Source: an uncultured Ruminococcus sp.
GTDB lineage: Bacteria > Bacillota > Clostridia > Oscillospirales > Ruminococcaceae
Length of the DNA stretch: 6,212 nucleotides
Assembly (NCBI GenBank): GCA_937898375.1
Contig: CALEJX010000107.1
Location: 1-6,212, forward strand
Direction of reading: 5' to 3'
A program made the translations under genes and the position numbers. Position 1 is the first letter of the stretch; each line of letters begins with the position of its first letter. Of this stretch, positions 1-5,082 are shown piece after piece. The notes under the pieces were generated by a model. That model was given only the letters and a program-made list of their open reading frames with translations, had not been told where the DNA came from and ran no database searches.

Positions 1-44
1 TTGCCGTAATTGACGTGCAGATCCTTGATTTCCAACATTGCCAT
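1..44 (-). CDS. livF: LivF-type ABC transporter ATPase, N-terminal fragment (cut by window edge)
   Basis: Only the first 14 codons are visible; they read MAMLEIKDLHVNYG, the typical opening of the second ATPase of branched-chain amino acid importers, ending where the A-loop aromatic residue (Y13) is expected. The start chosen is the ATG at 44, because a GGGGG ribosome-binding stretch lies 8 nt upstream; an in-frame ATG at 38 would be 14 nt from it. The gene follows livG with a 13-nt gap, and its ribosome-binding site abuts the livG stop codon, so the two are probably translationally coupled. Family knowledge: LivF pairs with LivG to drive LivH/LivM at the inner face of the membrane. The identity rests on this short N terminus plus gene order, and the Walker motifs are outside the window. 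Confidence 0.82.
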   Translation of the reverse strand, partial: MAMLEIKDLHVNYG

Positions 45-57
45 TTTACTTACCCCC

Positions 58-816
58 TTATTCGCCCAGATATGCGGTGATAACTTCAGGATTTTTCAGC
101 ACTTCCGCTGTCTTGCCCTCACAGAGAAGCTGACCGAAGTTCAGCACTGACAGCTTTTCACAGATACCTGAAACAAGGCTCATATCATGCTCGATAAGCA
201 GCACCGTCATATCAAAATTATCTCTTACAAAGCGGATAGTATCCATAAGCTCCGCTGTTTCGTTTGGATTCATGCCCGCAGCAGGCTCGTCAAGAAGCAG
301 CAGCTTTGGCTGTGTTGCAAGGGCTCTTGCGATCTCAAGCTTTCTCTGATCGCCATATGGAAGTCCCGAAGCAAGCAGGCCCGCCTTGTCGTCAAGCTCA
401 AAAACTTTCAGAAGCTCCAGTGCCTTTGCGTCCATTTCCTTTTCAAGTCTGAAATATCTTGGAAGTCTGAACACGCCCTCAAAAGTGCTGTATTTATAGT
501 GATTGTGAAGTGCGACCTTTACGTTGTCAAGCACGGACATCTCCTTGAAAAGTCTGATGTTCTGGAAAGTACGGGCAATGCCTGCACGATTTATCTCGAT
601 AGTGCTTTTGCCTGTGATGTTCTTTCCGTCAAGGACGATAGTGCCGTCTGTTGGCTTATAAACGCCTGTGAGCATATTGAAAATAGTGGTCTTTCCTGCT
701 CCGTTCGGTCCGATAAGACCATAGAGCTGACCCTTTTCAATAGTTATGCTGAACTCGTCAACTGCACGGAGTCCGCCGAATGAGATGCCGAGGTTTTTTA
801 CTTCAAGAAGTGCCAT
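58..816 (-). CDS. livG: LivG, branched-chain amino acid ABC transporter ATP-binding protein
   Basis: Cytoplasmic ATPase of 252 residues, the usual LivG length, which hydrolyses ATP to power amino acid import through LivH/LivM. All nucleotide-binding motifs are intact: Walker A GPNGAGKT (residues 36-43), Q-loop Gln85 in ARTFQNIRLF, the LivG-type signature LPYGDQRKLEIARAL (152-166, in place of LSGGQ), Walker B LLLLDEP with catalytic Glu177, and switch His210 in LIEHDM. The region after the Q-loop, about residues 95-130, is the long insert seen in LivG but shorter in LivF, which supports G rather than F. The ATG at 816 sits 1 nt past the livM TGA, and an AAAGGAGG ribosome-binding site inside the livM end lies 9 nt upstream, so translation is probably coupled. 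The substrate cannot be read from the ATPase; branched-chain amino acids are inferred from the family. Confidence 0.96.
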   Translation of the reverse strand: MALLEVKNLGISFGGLRAVDEFSITIEKGQLYGLIGPNGAGKTTIFNMLTGVYKPTDGTIVLDGKNITGKSTIEINRAGIARTFQNIRLFKEMSVLDNVKVALHNHYKYSTFEGVFRLPRYFRLEKEMDAKALELLKVFELDDKAGLLASGLPYGDQRKLEIARALATQPKLLLLDEPAAGMNPNETAELMDTIRFVRDNFDMTVLLIEHDMSLVSGICEKLSVLNFGQLLCEGKTAEVLKNPEVITAYLGE

Positions 817-817
817 A

Positions 818-1903
818 TCACTCAGCCTCCTTTACTTTTTCACGCTTGAACAAAGCCTTGAACTTAGCAGTATTTGTGCTGATAAAAGTCTTTGTCTTTT
901 CATTTGAAGTTACTATCATCATTGCGATAAGAACTATTGAGTAGATGAGCATTCTGTAGCTGTTGATGCTTCTGAGCATTTCAGGGAGCAGAACAAGCAC
1001 GATAGCTGCGATAACGCTTCCTCTGATGTTTCCGATTCCGCCAAGAACGACAAATACCAAGATAAGGATAGACAGGTTATAGTCGAACTTGGAAGCCTGA
1101 AGCGTATAGAAGTTATGAGAATAAAGCGCACCTGCACAGCCTGCAAGGAATGCAGTAAGCGCAAAGGTTATAAGCTTATACTTTGTGATGTTAAGACCTA
1201 CAGACTCGGCTGCGATAACATTATCTCTGATAGCCATTACTGCTCTGCCCGTTCTTGAATATACAAAGTTATAGGCGATGATAAGTGTAATAAGCAGCAT
1301 AACAGCGCCGATAATGAATGTAGAGTCATTAGGCGTGCCGCTGATACCCTGAGGACCGTTCAGGATAAGCTTTCCGTCAGGCTCAAGGTTAAGGTTTGAA
1401 AGGCTCTTAAGAGAAACGTGAACGCCCTTTGAATCGTAGCCAAGATAAAGTGCTGCGAAAACGTTCTTTATTATCTCGCCGAAAGCAAGTGTAACGATAG
1501 CAAGATAGTCGCCTTTAAGTCTCAGAACAGGTATTCCTATGAGTATGCCGAACAGTGCGGCAACTATTCCGCCTATAAGGATAGCCAAAGGAAATCTGAT
1601 CCATACATTTTCTATCGTTTCAGAAGTAACGATAGAGAATATCGCACTTGTATATGCGCCGACGCACATAAAACCTGCCTGACCCAAACTAAGCTCGCCC
1701 AATATACCAACTGTCAGGTTAAGGGATACTGCGTATACGCACAGAGGAACAAGAAGTCCTGTGAGCATACTGGAGATATATCCGCCGCTGCTGAGTATCT
1801 GCATTACCACAAAGGCAACTATTACCATTGCATATGTGATAAAGCTTTTTCTGGTCTGCGGCTTAAAAAACTTTGTTTTTGCGCTAGCCCCTTCTTTTTT
1901 CAC
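818..1903 (-). CDS. livM: LivM, branched-chain amino acid ABC transporter permease
   Basis: Integral membrane permease of 361 residues that forms the translocation path with LivH. After a basic N-terminal tail (1-20) there are about eight to ten hydrophobic segments. Family hallmarks are GELSLGQAGFMCVGAY (69-84), the LRLKGDYLAIVTLAFGEI stretch (127-144), the ATPase-contacting EAA-type loop SRTGRAVMAIRDNVIAAESVG (about 216-236) and VVLGGIGNIRGSVIAA (285-300). The C terminus is a lysine-rich cytosolic tail (about 335-361). The start is a GTG at 1903, with AAAGGA about 10 nt upstream; no in-frame ATG near it has a better ribosome-binding site. A 68-nt gap separates it from livH, the only loose junction in the H-M-G-F run, and the gap holds a weak hairpin. 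The downstream end is tight, with 1 nt before livG. Confidence 0.95.
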   Translation of the reverse strand: MKKEGASAKTKFFKPQTRKSFITYAMVIVAFVVMQILSSGGYISSMLTGLLVPLCVYAVSLNLTVGILGELSLGQAGFMCVGAYTSAIFSIVTSETIENVWIRFPLAILIGGIVAALFGILIGIPVLRLKGDYLAIVTLAFGEIIKNVFAALYLGYDSKGVHVSLKSLSNLNLEPDGKLILNGPQGISGTPNDSTFIIGAVMLLITLIIAYNFVYSRTGRAVMAIRDNVIAAESVGLNITKYKLITFALTAFLAGCAGALYSHNFYTLQASKFDYNLSILILVFVVLGGIGNIRGSVIAAIVLVLLPEMLRSINSYRMLIYSIVLIAMMIVTSNEKTKTFISTNTAKFKALFKREKVKEAE

Positions 1904-1924
1904 AAAAAACCAATCCTTTCAGAT

Positions 1925-1949
1925 AAAACAGAACTGCAAAGCAAGTCTG
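1925..1949 (-). other. weak terminator-like hairpin between livH and livM
   Basis: Read on the minus strand, CAGACTTGC and GCAGTTCTG (1949-1929) pair around a TTT loop with one C/T mismatch and one T-G wobble, and are followed by TTTT (1928-1925). It lies in the 68-nt livH-livM gap. A short, interrupted stem with only four Ts is too weak for full termination. It could cause partial attenuation, protect the livH 3' end or mark RNA processing, or it could be chance. Confidence 0.3.
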
Positions 1950-1971
1950 CTCGAAAATTTTAAGTTGACTT

Positions 1972-2853
1972 TTATACCTTTTCGCTGACCTTCTTGCCGA
2001 GAATACCTGTAGGCTTGATGATAAGCACAAGGATAAGCACAGCAAAAACGATAGCGTCAGCAAGCTGTGGCGAGATATAGGCACGGCCGAGTATCTCGAT
2101 AACGCCGATAAGGATACCGCCGATCATAGCGCCAGGTATAGAGCCGATACCGCCGAATACAGCCGCAACGAATGCCTTGATACCAGGCATTGCGCCTGTG
2201 GTGTTTTGGAGCGTTGGATAAGCTGAGCAAAGCAGTGCGCCTGCTATTGCGGCAAGTCCTGAGCCGATAGCGAATGTAAGAGAGATAGTGCGGTTGATGT
2301 TTACGCCCATGAGCTGAGCAGCACCTCTGTCCTCAGATACTGCAAGCATTGCACGTCCGCTCTTGGTTTTGTTGATGAACAGTGAAAGACCAACTACAAT
2401 GAGTATAGATACGATTATTGCAACTGATGTTTCTCCTGAAATAACTATCTGTCCGTCAAAAAGCTCAATGCTTGGCACATTTACAACAGATGTGAAATTT
2501 ACAGGCTTTTCACCGAATATGAGCAGAGCCATGTTCTGCAGGAAATAGCTGACGCCTATGGCTGTGATAAGCACCGCAAGCGAAGTGGCTTGTCTAAGCG
2601 GCTTATATGCCACCTTTTCGATAACGATACCGAGAAGGGTGCAGGCAATGACTGCAATGATGATAGAAAGCCAAGAATTTAATCCCCATGTGGTCATGCA
2701 GGTGAATATAACATATCCGCCCACCATAATAACGTCGCCGTGTGCGAAGTTAAGCATTTTGGCAATACCATATACAAGCGTATAGCCTAGAGCTATAACG
2801 GCGTATATACTGCCGAGGCTTATTCCGTTGATGAGGTTATTAAGAAAACCCAT
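1972..2853 (-). CDS. livH: LivH, branched-chain amino acid ABC transporter permease
   Basis: Integral membrane permease of 293 residues, close to the usual LivH length of about 290-310, which pairs with LivM. Typical motifs are the N-terminal NLINGISLGSIYAVIALGYTLVYG (about 6-29), LNFAHGDVIMVGGY (34-47), the EAA-type loop SGRAMLAVSEDRGAAQLMGV (165-184) that contacts the ATPases, AVFGGIGSIPGAMIGG (231-246) and the C-terminal KPTGILG (280-286). The frame stays open upstream to an ATG at 2892, but that codon lies inside a predicted RNA stem and has no ribosome-binding site. The ATG at 2853 has AAGGAAGGA 10 nt upstream and gives the family N terminus, so I chose it. It is the first gene of the H-M-G-F transcript, expressed from the promoter at 2946-2974. 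Confidence 0.95.
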   Translation of the reverse strand: MGFLNNLINGISLGSIYAVIALGYTLVYGIAKMLNFAHGDVIMVGGYVIFTCMTTWGLNSWLSIIIAVIACTLLGIVIEKVAYKPLRQATSLAVLITAIGVSYFLQNMALLIFGEKPVNFTSVVNVPSIELFDGQIVISGETSVAIIVSILIVVGLSLFINKTKSGRAMLAVSEDRGAAQLMGVNINRTISLTFAIGSGLAAIAGALLCSAYPTLQNTTGAMPGIKAFVAAVFGGIGSIPGAMIGGILIGVIEILGRAYISPQLADAIVFAVLILVLIIKPTGILGKKVSEKV

Positions 2854-2863
2854 ATACAAACAT

Positions 2864-2872
2864 TCCTTCCTT
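2864..2872 (-). promoter_or_regulatory. ribosome binding site that fixes the livH start
   Basis: The minus strand reads AAGGAAGGA, 10 nt before the ATG at 2853. It favours that ATG over the in-frame ATG at 2892, which lies upstream of this site and has no comparable sequence of its own. Confidence 0.75.
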
Positions 2873-2880
2873 TTGGAATA

Positions 2881-2925
2881 GACAAAACACATACTGTAAT
2901 CGTATATATTACACCTGTCTTTGTC
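2881..2925 (-). other. stem-loop in the livH 5' leader
   Basis: Within the roughly 86-nt leader between the predicted start site near 2939 and livH, the minus strand can form an outer 6-bp stem (GACAAA, 2925-2920, with TTTGTC, 2886-2881) and an inner perfect 6-bp stem (TGTAAT, 2913-2908, with ATTACA, 2900-2895) around a 7-nt loop. An ACA/TGT match lies inside the internal loop. The structure ends about 8 nt before the livH ribosome-binding site. It resembles no riboswitch I know and has neither a U-tract nor a T-box motif. Function is unknown; it may tune translation or RNA stability. Confidence 0.4.
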
Positions 2926-2945
2926 ATAAACACAAGATACAATAA

Positions 2946-2974
2946 ATTATAACATAACCCCGTATTTTTTGCAA
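2946..2974 (-). promoter_or_regulatory. housekeeping-sigma promoter for livHMGF
   Basis: On the minus strand, a -35 TTGCAA (2974-2969; 4 of 6 to TTGACA), a 17-bp spacer and a perfect -10 TATAAT (2951-2946) preceded by TGT (extended -10). Transcription would start near 2939, giving a leader of about 86 nt to livH. It lies directly downstream of the livJ terminator, so livHMGF does not depend on livJ read-through. Confidence 0.8.
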
Positions 2975-2995
2975 CACATTTTTATGAATTAAATT

Positions 2996-3031
2996 AAAAA
3001 ACCGACAATTTTTTATAACTGCCGGTTTTTT
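2996..3031 (-). terminator. intrinsic terminator of livJ
   Basis: Arms CCGGCAGTT and AATTGTCGG (minus strand, 3025-3017 and 3010-3002) form a 9-bp stem with loop ATAAAA, flanked by A6 and followed by T6. On the minus strand the two imperfect positions become G-U wobbles, while on the plus strand they are A-C mismatches. The structure is therefore tuned for minus-strand RNA, ending livJ transcripts about 50 nt after the livJ stop. Confidence 0.88.
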
Positions 3032-3042
3032 ATCATATTCAG

Positions 3043-3060
3043 CGTACTCTTTTAAGTACG
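3043..3060 (-). other. small hairpin in the livJ 3' untranslated region
   Basis: CGTACT (3043-3048) and AGTACG (3055-3060) form a perfect 6-bp inverted repeat with a 6-nt loop, between the livJ stop codon (3078-3080) and its terminator. It has no T-tract of its own. It may protect the livJ mRNA 3' end, or be incidental. Confidence 0.4.
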
Positions 3061-3077
3061 GAGCTGCTTTTCAATTA

Positions 3078-4280
3078 TTACTGAGCAGTCGAAGCGGCAA
3101 TATCATCAGCTGTAAGTGCAGAATATGCACCATTCTTGATGACAACAGCCTTAGGATCCTTAGATACGGCTCCGTCTTTGCCCCACTTCATGCCTGTACC
3201 TGTAAGTCCATCATAAGAGAAGTCCTTGTCAGTTATAGCCTTTTTTAGCTTCTCACAGATATCAGAAACAGACATATCAGCTGTAATGCCTTCCTTCTTC
3301 ATAAGTTCTGCAAGTATCATAACGGCATCATAAGCGTCTGCAGCGAATTGGTTAGGTGTTTCGCCGTTGTAAGCATCCTTGTACTTCTTAACGAAGTCCT
3401 GAGTTGCCTGATCCTGTGCGTCAGCTGCAAATGGTGTAAGGAGCATTACGCCCTCGCAAAGTGAAGTATCAAAATTCTTTATAGAAAGAATGCCATCAAG
3501 ACCGTCACAGCCGAAGAACCTAGGTGAATAGTTAGCTGACTTGCACTGTGTAAGGATAAGTGAAGCCTGCTGATAGTAGATAGGCAGAAAAATGAGATCT
3601 GCATCTGCGTTCTTAGCTGCGCTTATCTGAGCTGAGAAGTCAGTCTTACTGTCCTTTGTGAATGACTGCTCTGTAACGATATCAAGACCCTTGGCTTCAG
3701 CCTCAGACTTGAATGTGTTGAAGATACCAGATGAATAAGCATCTGAGCTGTCGTAAATTACTGCGACCTTAGTAGCGAGCTTATTGTCTGCGATATAGTC
3801 TGCAGAACCTTTACCCTGGTTAGGGTCTGTGAAGCAAACCTGGAAGCAGTTGTCATTCTTGATAACGTCCTGAGCCGATGCAGAAGGTGTGAGCTGGAAG
3901 ATATTATCCTGCTTTGTCTTTTCAATAACTGCAAGGCAAGAACCTGTTGTAACAGTACCTACCATTACCTGCATTCCATTATCTTTCAGAGCATTGTAAG
4001 CATTTACAGCCTTATCGCCTGAGTCAGCCTCATCATCCTCAAAAACGAACGAAAGCTTTGTTCCGTTTATTCCGCCTGCATCGTTTACATCCTTGACTGC
4101 AAGCTCAATAGCATTCTTAACTGCCACGCCGTACTGTGCAGCATCGCCTGTGAGCGGACCGCTTCCGCCGATAACGATAGTATCACTGTTCTTTTTTGCA
4201 CTGTTTCCGCAGCCTGCGAAACAAGAAACTGCAAGGGCAACTGAAACTGTTAATGCAAGAATCCTCTTGACATTTTTCAT
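3078..4280 (-). CDS. livJ: LivJ-type branched-chain amino acid substrate-binding lipoprotein
   Basis: Extracytoplasmic binding protein of 400 residues that captures the ligand and delivers it to LivH/LivM. The N terminus is a lipoprotein signal: KNVKR, a hydrophobic core, then lipobox FAGC with lipidated Cys24, followed by a polar linker (25-33). The mature part starts with IVIGGSGPLTGDAAQYG (35-51), the hallmark of type I periplasmic-binding (leucine/isoleucine/valine) folds. It continues with EDDEAD (81-86), the ligand-pocket segment LTPSASAQ (130-137) and FAADAYDAVMILAEL (312-326). The ATG at 4280 has AAGGAG 8 nt upstream. The gene is monocistronic, with its own promoter (4335-4364) and terminator (2996-3031). 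Specificity is inferred: related proteins bind leucine, isoleucine and valine, but some bind other amino acids or amides, so the exact ligand is uncertain. Confidence 0.93.
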   Translation of the reverse strand: MKNVKRILALTVSVALAVSCFAGCGNSAKKNSDTIVIGGSGPLTGDAAQYGVAVKNAIELAVKDVNDAGGINGTKLSFVFEDDEADSGDKAVNAYNALKDNGMQVMVGTVTTGSCLAVIEKTKQDNIFQLTPSASAQDVIKNDNCFQVCFTDPNQGKGSADYIADNKLATKVAVIYDSSDAYSSGIFNTFKSEAEAKGLDIVTEQSFTKDSKTDFSAQISAAKNADADLIFLPIYYQQASLILTQCKSANYSPRFFGCDGLDGILSIKNFDTSLCEGVMLLTPFAADAQDQATQDFVKKYKDAYNGETPNQFAADAYDAVMILAELMKKEGITADMSVSDICEKLKKAITDKDFSYDGLTGTGMKWGKDGAVSKDPKAVVIKNGAYSALTADDIAASTAQ

Positions 4281-4298
4281 AATTATCTCTCCTTAACT

Positions 4299-4318
4299 AC
4301 ATATGTCACTGCATATGT
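4299..4318. repeat. CATATG dyad 1 (operator-like) in the livJ leader
   Basis: ACATATG (4299-4305) and CATATGT (4312-4318) are perfect 7-bp inverted arms separated by TCACTG. The site spans about +10 to +29 of the predicted livJ transcript, upstream of its ribosome-binding site. On the minus strand it reads CATATGCAG-TGA-CATATG, which matches the palindrome at 4509-4525 except for the 3-nt TGA insert. It could be a repressor operator or, as RNA, a weak hairpin. Confidence 0.5.
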
Positions 4319-4334
4319 TTCTTTTGATAATACT

Positions 4335-4364
4335 AATATAACACGCAGAAGCCCGATTTGTCAA
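4335..4364 (-). promoter_or_regulatory. housekeeping-sigma promoter for livJ
   Basis: On the minus strand, a perfect -35 TTGACA (4364-4359), an 18-bp spacer and -10 TATATT (4340-4335) preceded by TGT (extended -10). The predicted start is near 4328, giving a leader of about 48 nt. The TGT-TATAaT/TATATT style matches the livH promoter, consistent with co-expression. Confidence 0.8.
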
Positions 4365-4403
4365 TATTAAATCTTACAAATTTAGCGATATTTACAGTAT
4401 GTT

Positions 4404-4420
4404 TATTGTTACAAACAATA
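4404..4420. repeat. 17-bp dyad upstream of the livJ promoter
   Basis: TATTGTT (4404-4410) and AACAATA (4414-4420) are perfect 7-bp inverted arms around ACA. The centre is about 84 bp upstream of the predicted livJ start and about 90 bp upstream of the predicted cotJ start. The position would suit an activator or shared regulator site. I cannot match it to a named regulator, and the AT-rich sequence means chance is possible. Confidence 0.4.
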
Positions 4421-4469
4421 TGTGTGTTCACAGAAAGTTAATTTTATGCATTTTCGGCGAATGATTTGC

Positions 4470-4498
4470 AAGTATTTTGATAATATCCTGCATACATA
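4470..4498 (+). promoter_or_regulatory. candidate sigma-E (sporulation) promoter for cotJABC
   Basis: A -35-like AAGTATT (4470-4476), a 14-bp spacer and a -10-like CATACATA (4491-4498) fit the mother-cell sigma-E pattern (roughly KMATATT, 14-15 bp, CATACAHT), with 7 of 8 matches at -10 and a weaker -35. The start would be near 4505, about 82 nt before cotJA. In Bacillus subtilis the cotJ operon is sigma-E dependent, which supports the assignment. Confidence 0.5.
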
Positions 4499-4508
4499 CA
4501 CCACTGAC

Positions 4509-4525
4509 TCATATGCTGCATATGA
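4509..4525. repeat. CATATG dyad 2: 17-bp perfect palindrome in the cotJ leader
   Basis: TCATATGC-T-GCATATGA is a perfect palindrome with 8-bp arms around a single T (4517). It lies about +4 to +20 from the predicted cotJ start, an operator-like position. It is the near-identical partner of the dyad at 4299-4318, differing mainly by loss of a 3-nt insert. Confidence 0.55.
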
Positions 4526-4532
4526 TAAAACA

Positions 4533-4551
4533 GCCGCACGAAAGCTGCGGC
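4533..4551. other. GC-rich hairpin between the cotJ promoter and cotJA
   Basis: GCCGCA (4533-4538) and TGCGGC (4546-4551) form a perfect 6-bp stem around CGAAAGC. On the plus strand no T-tract follows, so it would be a leader stem of cotJ mRNA. On the minus strand it is followed by TGTTTTATC, so it resembles a terminator that would stop antisense transcription coming from the cotJ side before it reaches the livJ control region. Confidence 0.5.
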
Positions 4552-4571
4552 ATGTGACATTCAGACAACAT

Positions 4572-4577
4572 AAGGAG
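4572..4577 (+). promoter_or_regulatory. ribosome binding site that fixes the cotJA TTG start
   Basis: AAGGAG ends 9 nt before the TTG at 4587 and 15 nt before the in-frame ATG at 4593. The spacing favours the TTG start. Confidence 0.65.
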
Positions 4578-4586
4578 TGAACTTAT

Positions 4587-4835
4587 TTGGATATGTTTGA
4601 CAACCTGTCATTAGGCAGGATACTTGCAGATGACAGAGAGGACAGCACCCCTGCCTGCCCTTTGCCAAAAGGAAGATTTCCCGAGACCACGCCGCTGGCA
4701 ATGGCATATATACCTTTTCAGGCGTGGGAGAAGCCCTATGAAGTAGACGTAGCCCTTTCAAGGGGAACGATATTCCCGTCACTAGACAAACCATTTATAG
4801 GAGAGGAGGCTGTAAAGAATGCCCATACTAAGTGA
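4587..4835 (+). CDS. cotJA: CotJA, spore coat-associated protein
   Basis: Small protein of 82 residues, in the usual CotJA size range. The second half carries the family signature, AMAYIPFQAWEKPYEVDVALSRGTIFPSLDKPF (about 38-70): the Y-x-P-x-Q-x-W core, then an aliphatic helix and G-T-hydrophobic-F-P-x-L near the C terminus. The N-terminal third is proline-rich and variable, with no signal peptide or membrane segment. The chosen start is TTG at 4587 because of ribosome-binding spacing; ATG at 4593 would remove only two residues. It opens the cotJABC unit and overlaps cotJB by 17 nt. In Bacillus subtilis the CotJ proteins are made in the mother cell under sigma-E and sit in the inner layers of the spore coat, where CotJA and CotJC need each other for assembly; the molecular role of CotJA is not established. 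Confidence 0.92.
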   Translation: MDMFDNLSLGRILADDREDSTPACPLPKGRFPETTPLAMAYIPFQAWEKPYEVDVALSRGTIFPSLDKPFIGEEAVKNAHTK

Positions 4836-5082
4836 AAAGGAGAGGCTTATGAGGAAGATACAGGCGTGCAGCTTTGCCCTTGTAGAGGCTAATCTTTATC
4901 TTGACAGCCACCCCACCTGCCGAGAGGGTCTGGCATATTTTGCACACCACAAGGCAGAAAAGGAGAAGCTTGTGTCAGAATATAACGAGAAATACGGACC
5001 ATTGACGATCACGCAGAGCAACTCGTCAAAGAAATGGGAATGGGTAACATCGCCTTTTCCGTGGGAAAGGAGTGTTGACTAA
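4819..5082 (+). CDS. cotJB: CotJB, spore coat protein
   Basis: Small protein of 87 residues, matching the CotJB family length. The N-terminal half forms an amphipathic helix containing FALVEANLYLDSHPTC (about 19-34), the L-Y-L-D-x-H-P family core. A second charged helix follows, then YGPLTI (59-64) and the aromatic C-terminal W-x-W-V-x-x-P-F-P-W-E (about 73-83), also diagnostic. There is no signal peptide. The ATG at 4819 has GGAGG 9 nt upstream, inside cotJA, and overlaps the cotJA end by 17 nt. Its stop TAA shares one base with the cotJC ATG (TAATG). Such overlaps imply coupled translation and fixed protein ratios. The biochemical role of CotJB is unknown; spore-coat location is inferred from the operon. 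Confidence 0.93.
   Translation: MPILSEKERLMRKIQACSFALVEANLYLDSHPTCREGLAYFAHHKAEKEKLVSEYNEKYGPLTITQSNSSKKWEWVTSPFPWERSVD

Noticed and set aside
187..783. 198-codon open frame on the plus strand inside livG
   Set aside because: It is antisense to an intact ATPase with all motifs, has no ribosome-binding site and its translation is low-complexity Cys/Lys/Ser-rich with no family resemblance.
2851..2892. Longer livH start at the ATG at 2892 (13 extra residues)
   Set aside because: No ribosome-binding site precedes it, it lies in a predicted stem, and the extra residues are not part of the LivH family N terminus; the ATG at 2853 has a good site.
2854..2940. Riboswitch or T-box in the livH leader
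   Set aside because: The leader is under 90 nt, with no T-box sequence, no specifier loop and no terminator/antiterminator pair; it has only a simple nested stem.
4449..4463. CodY-like box (CATTTTCGGCGAATG) upstream of livJ
   Set aside because: CodY control of branched-chain amino acid transport is well known, but only about 10 of 15 positions match AATTTTCWGAAAATT and the site is about 120 bp upstream of the predicted livJ start.
4446..4580. 44-codon plus-strand frame (MHFRRMICKYF...) upstream of cotJA
   Set aside because: Only a weak GAAAG stands before its ATG, it overlaps the candidate sigma-E promoter, the palindrome and the hairpin, and its translation matches nothing I know. Non-coding control DNA explains the stretch better.
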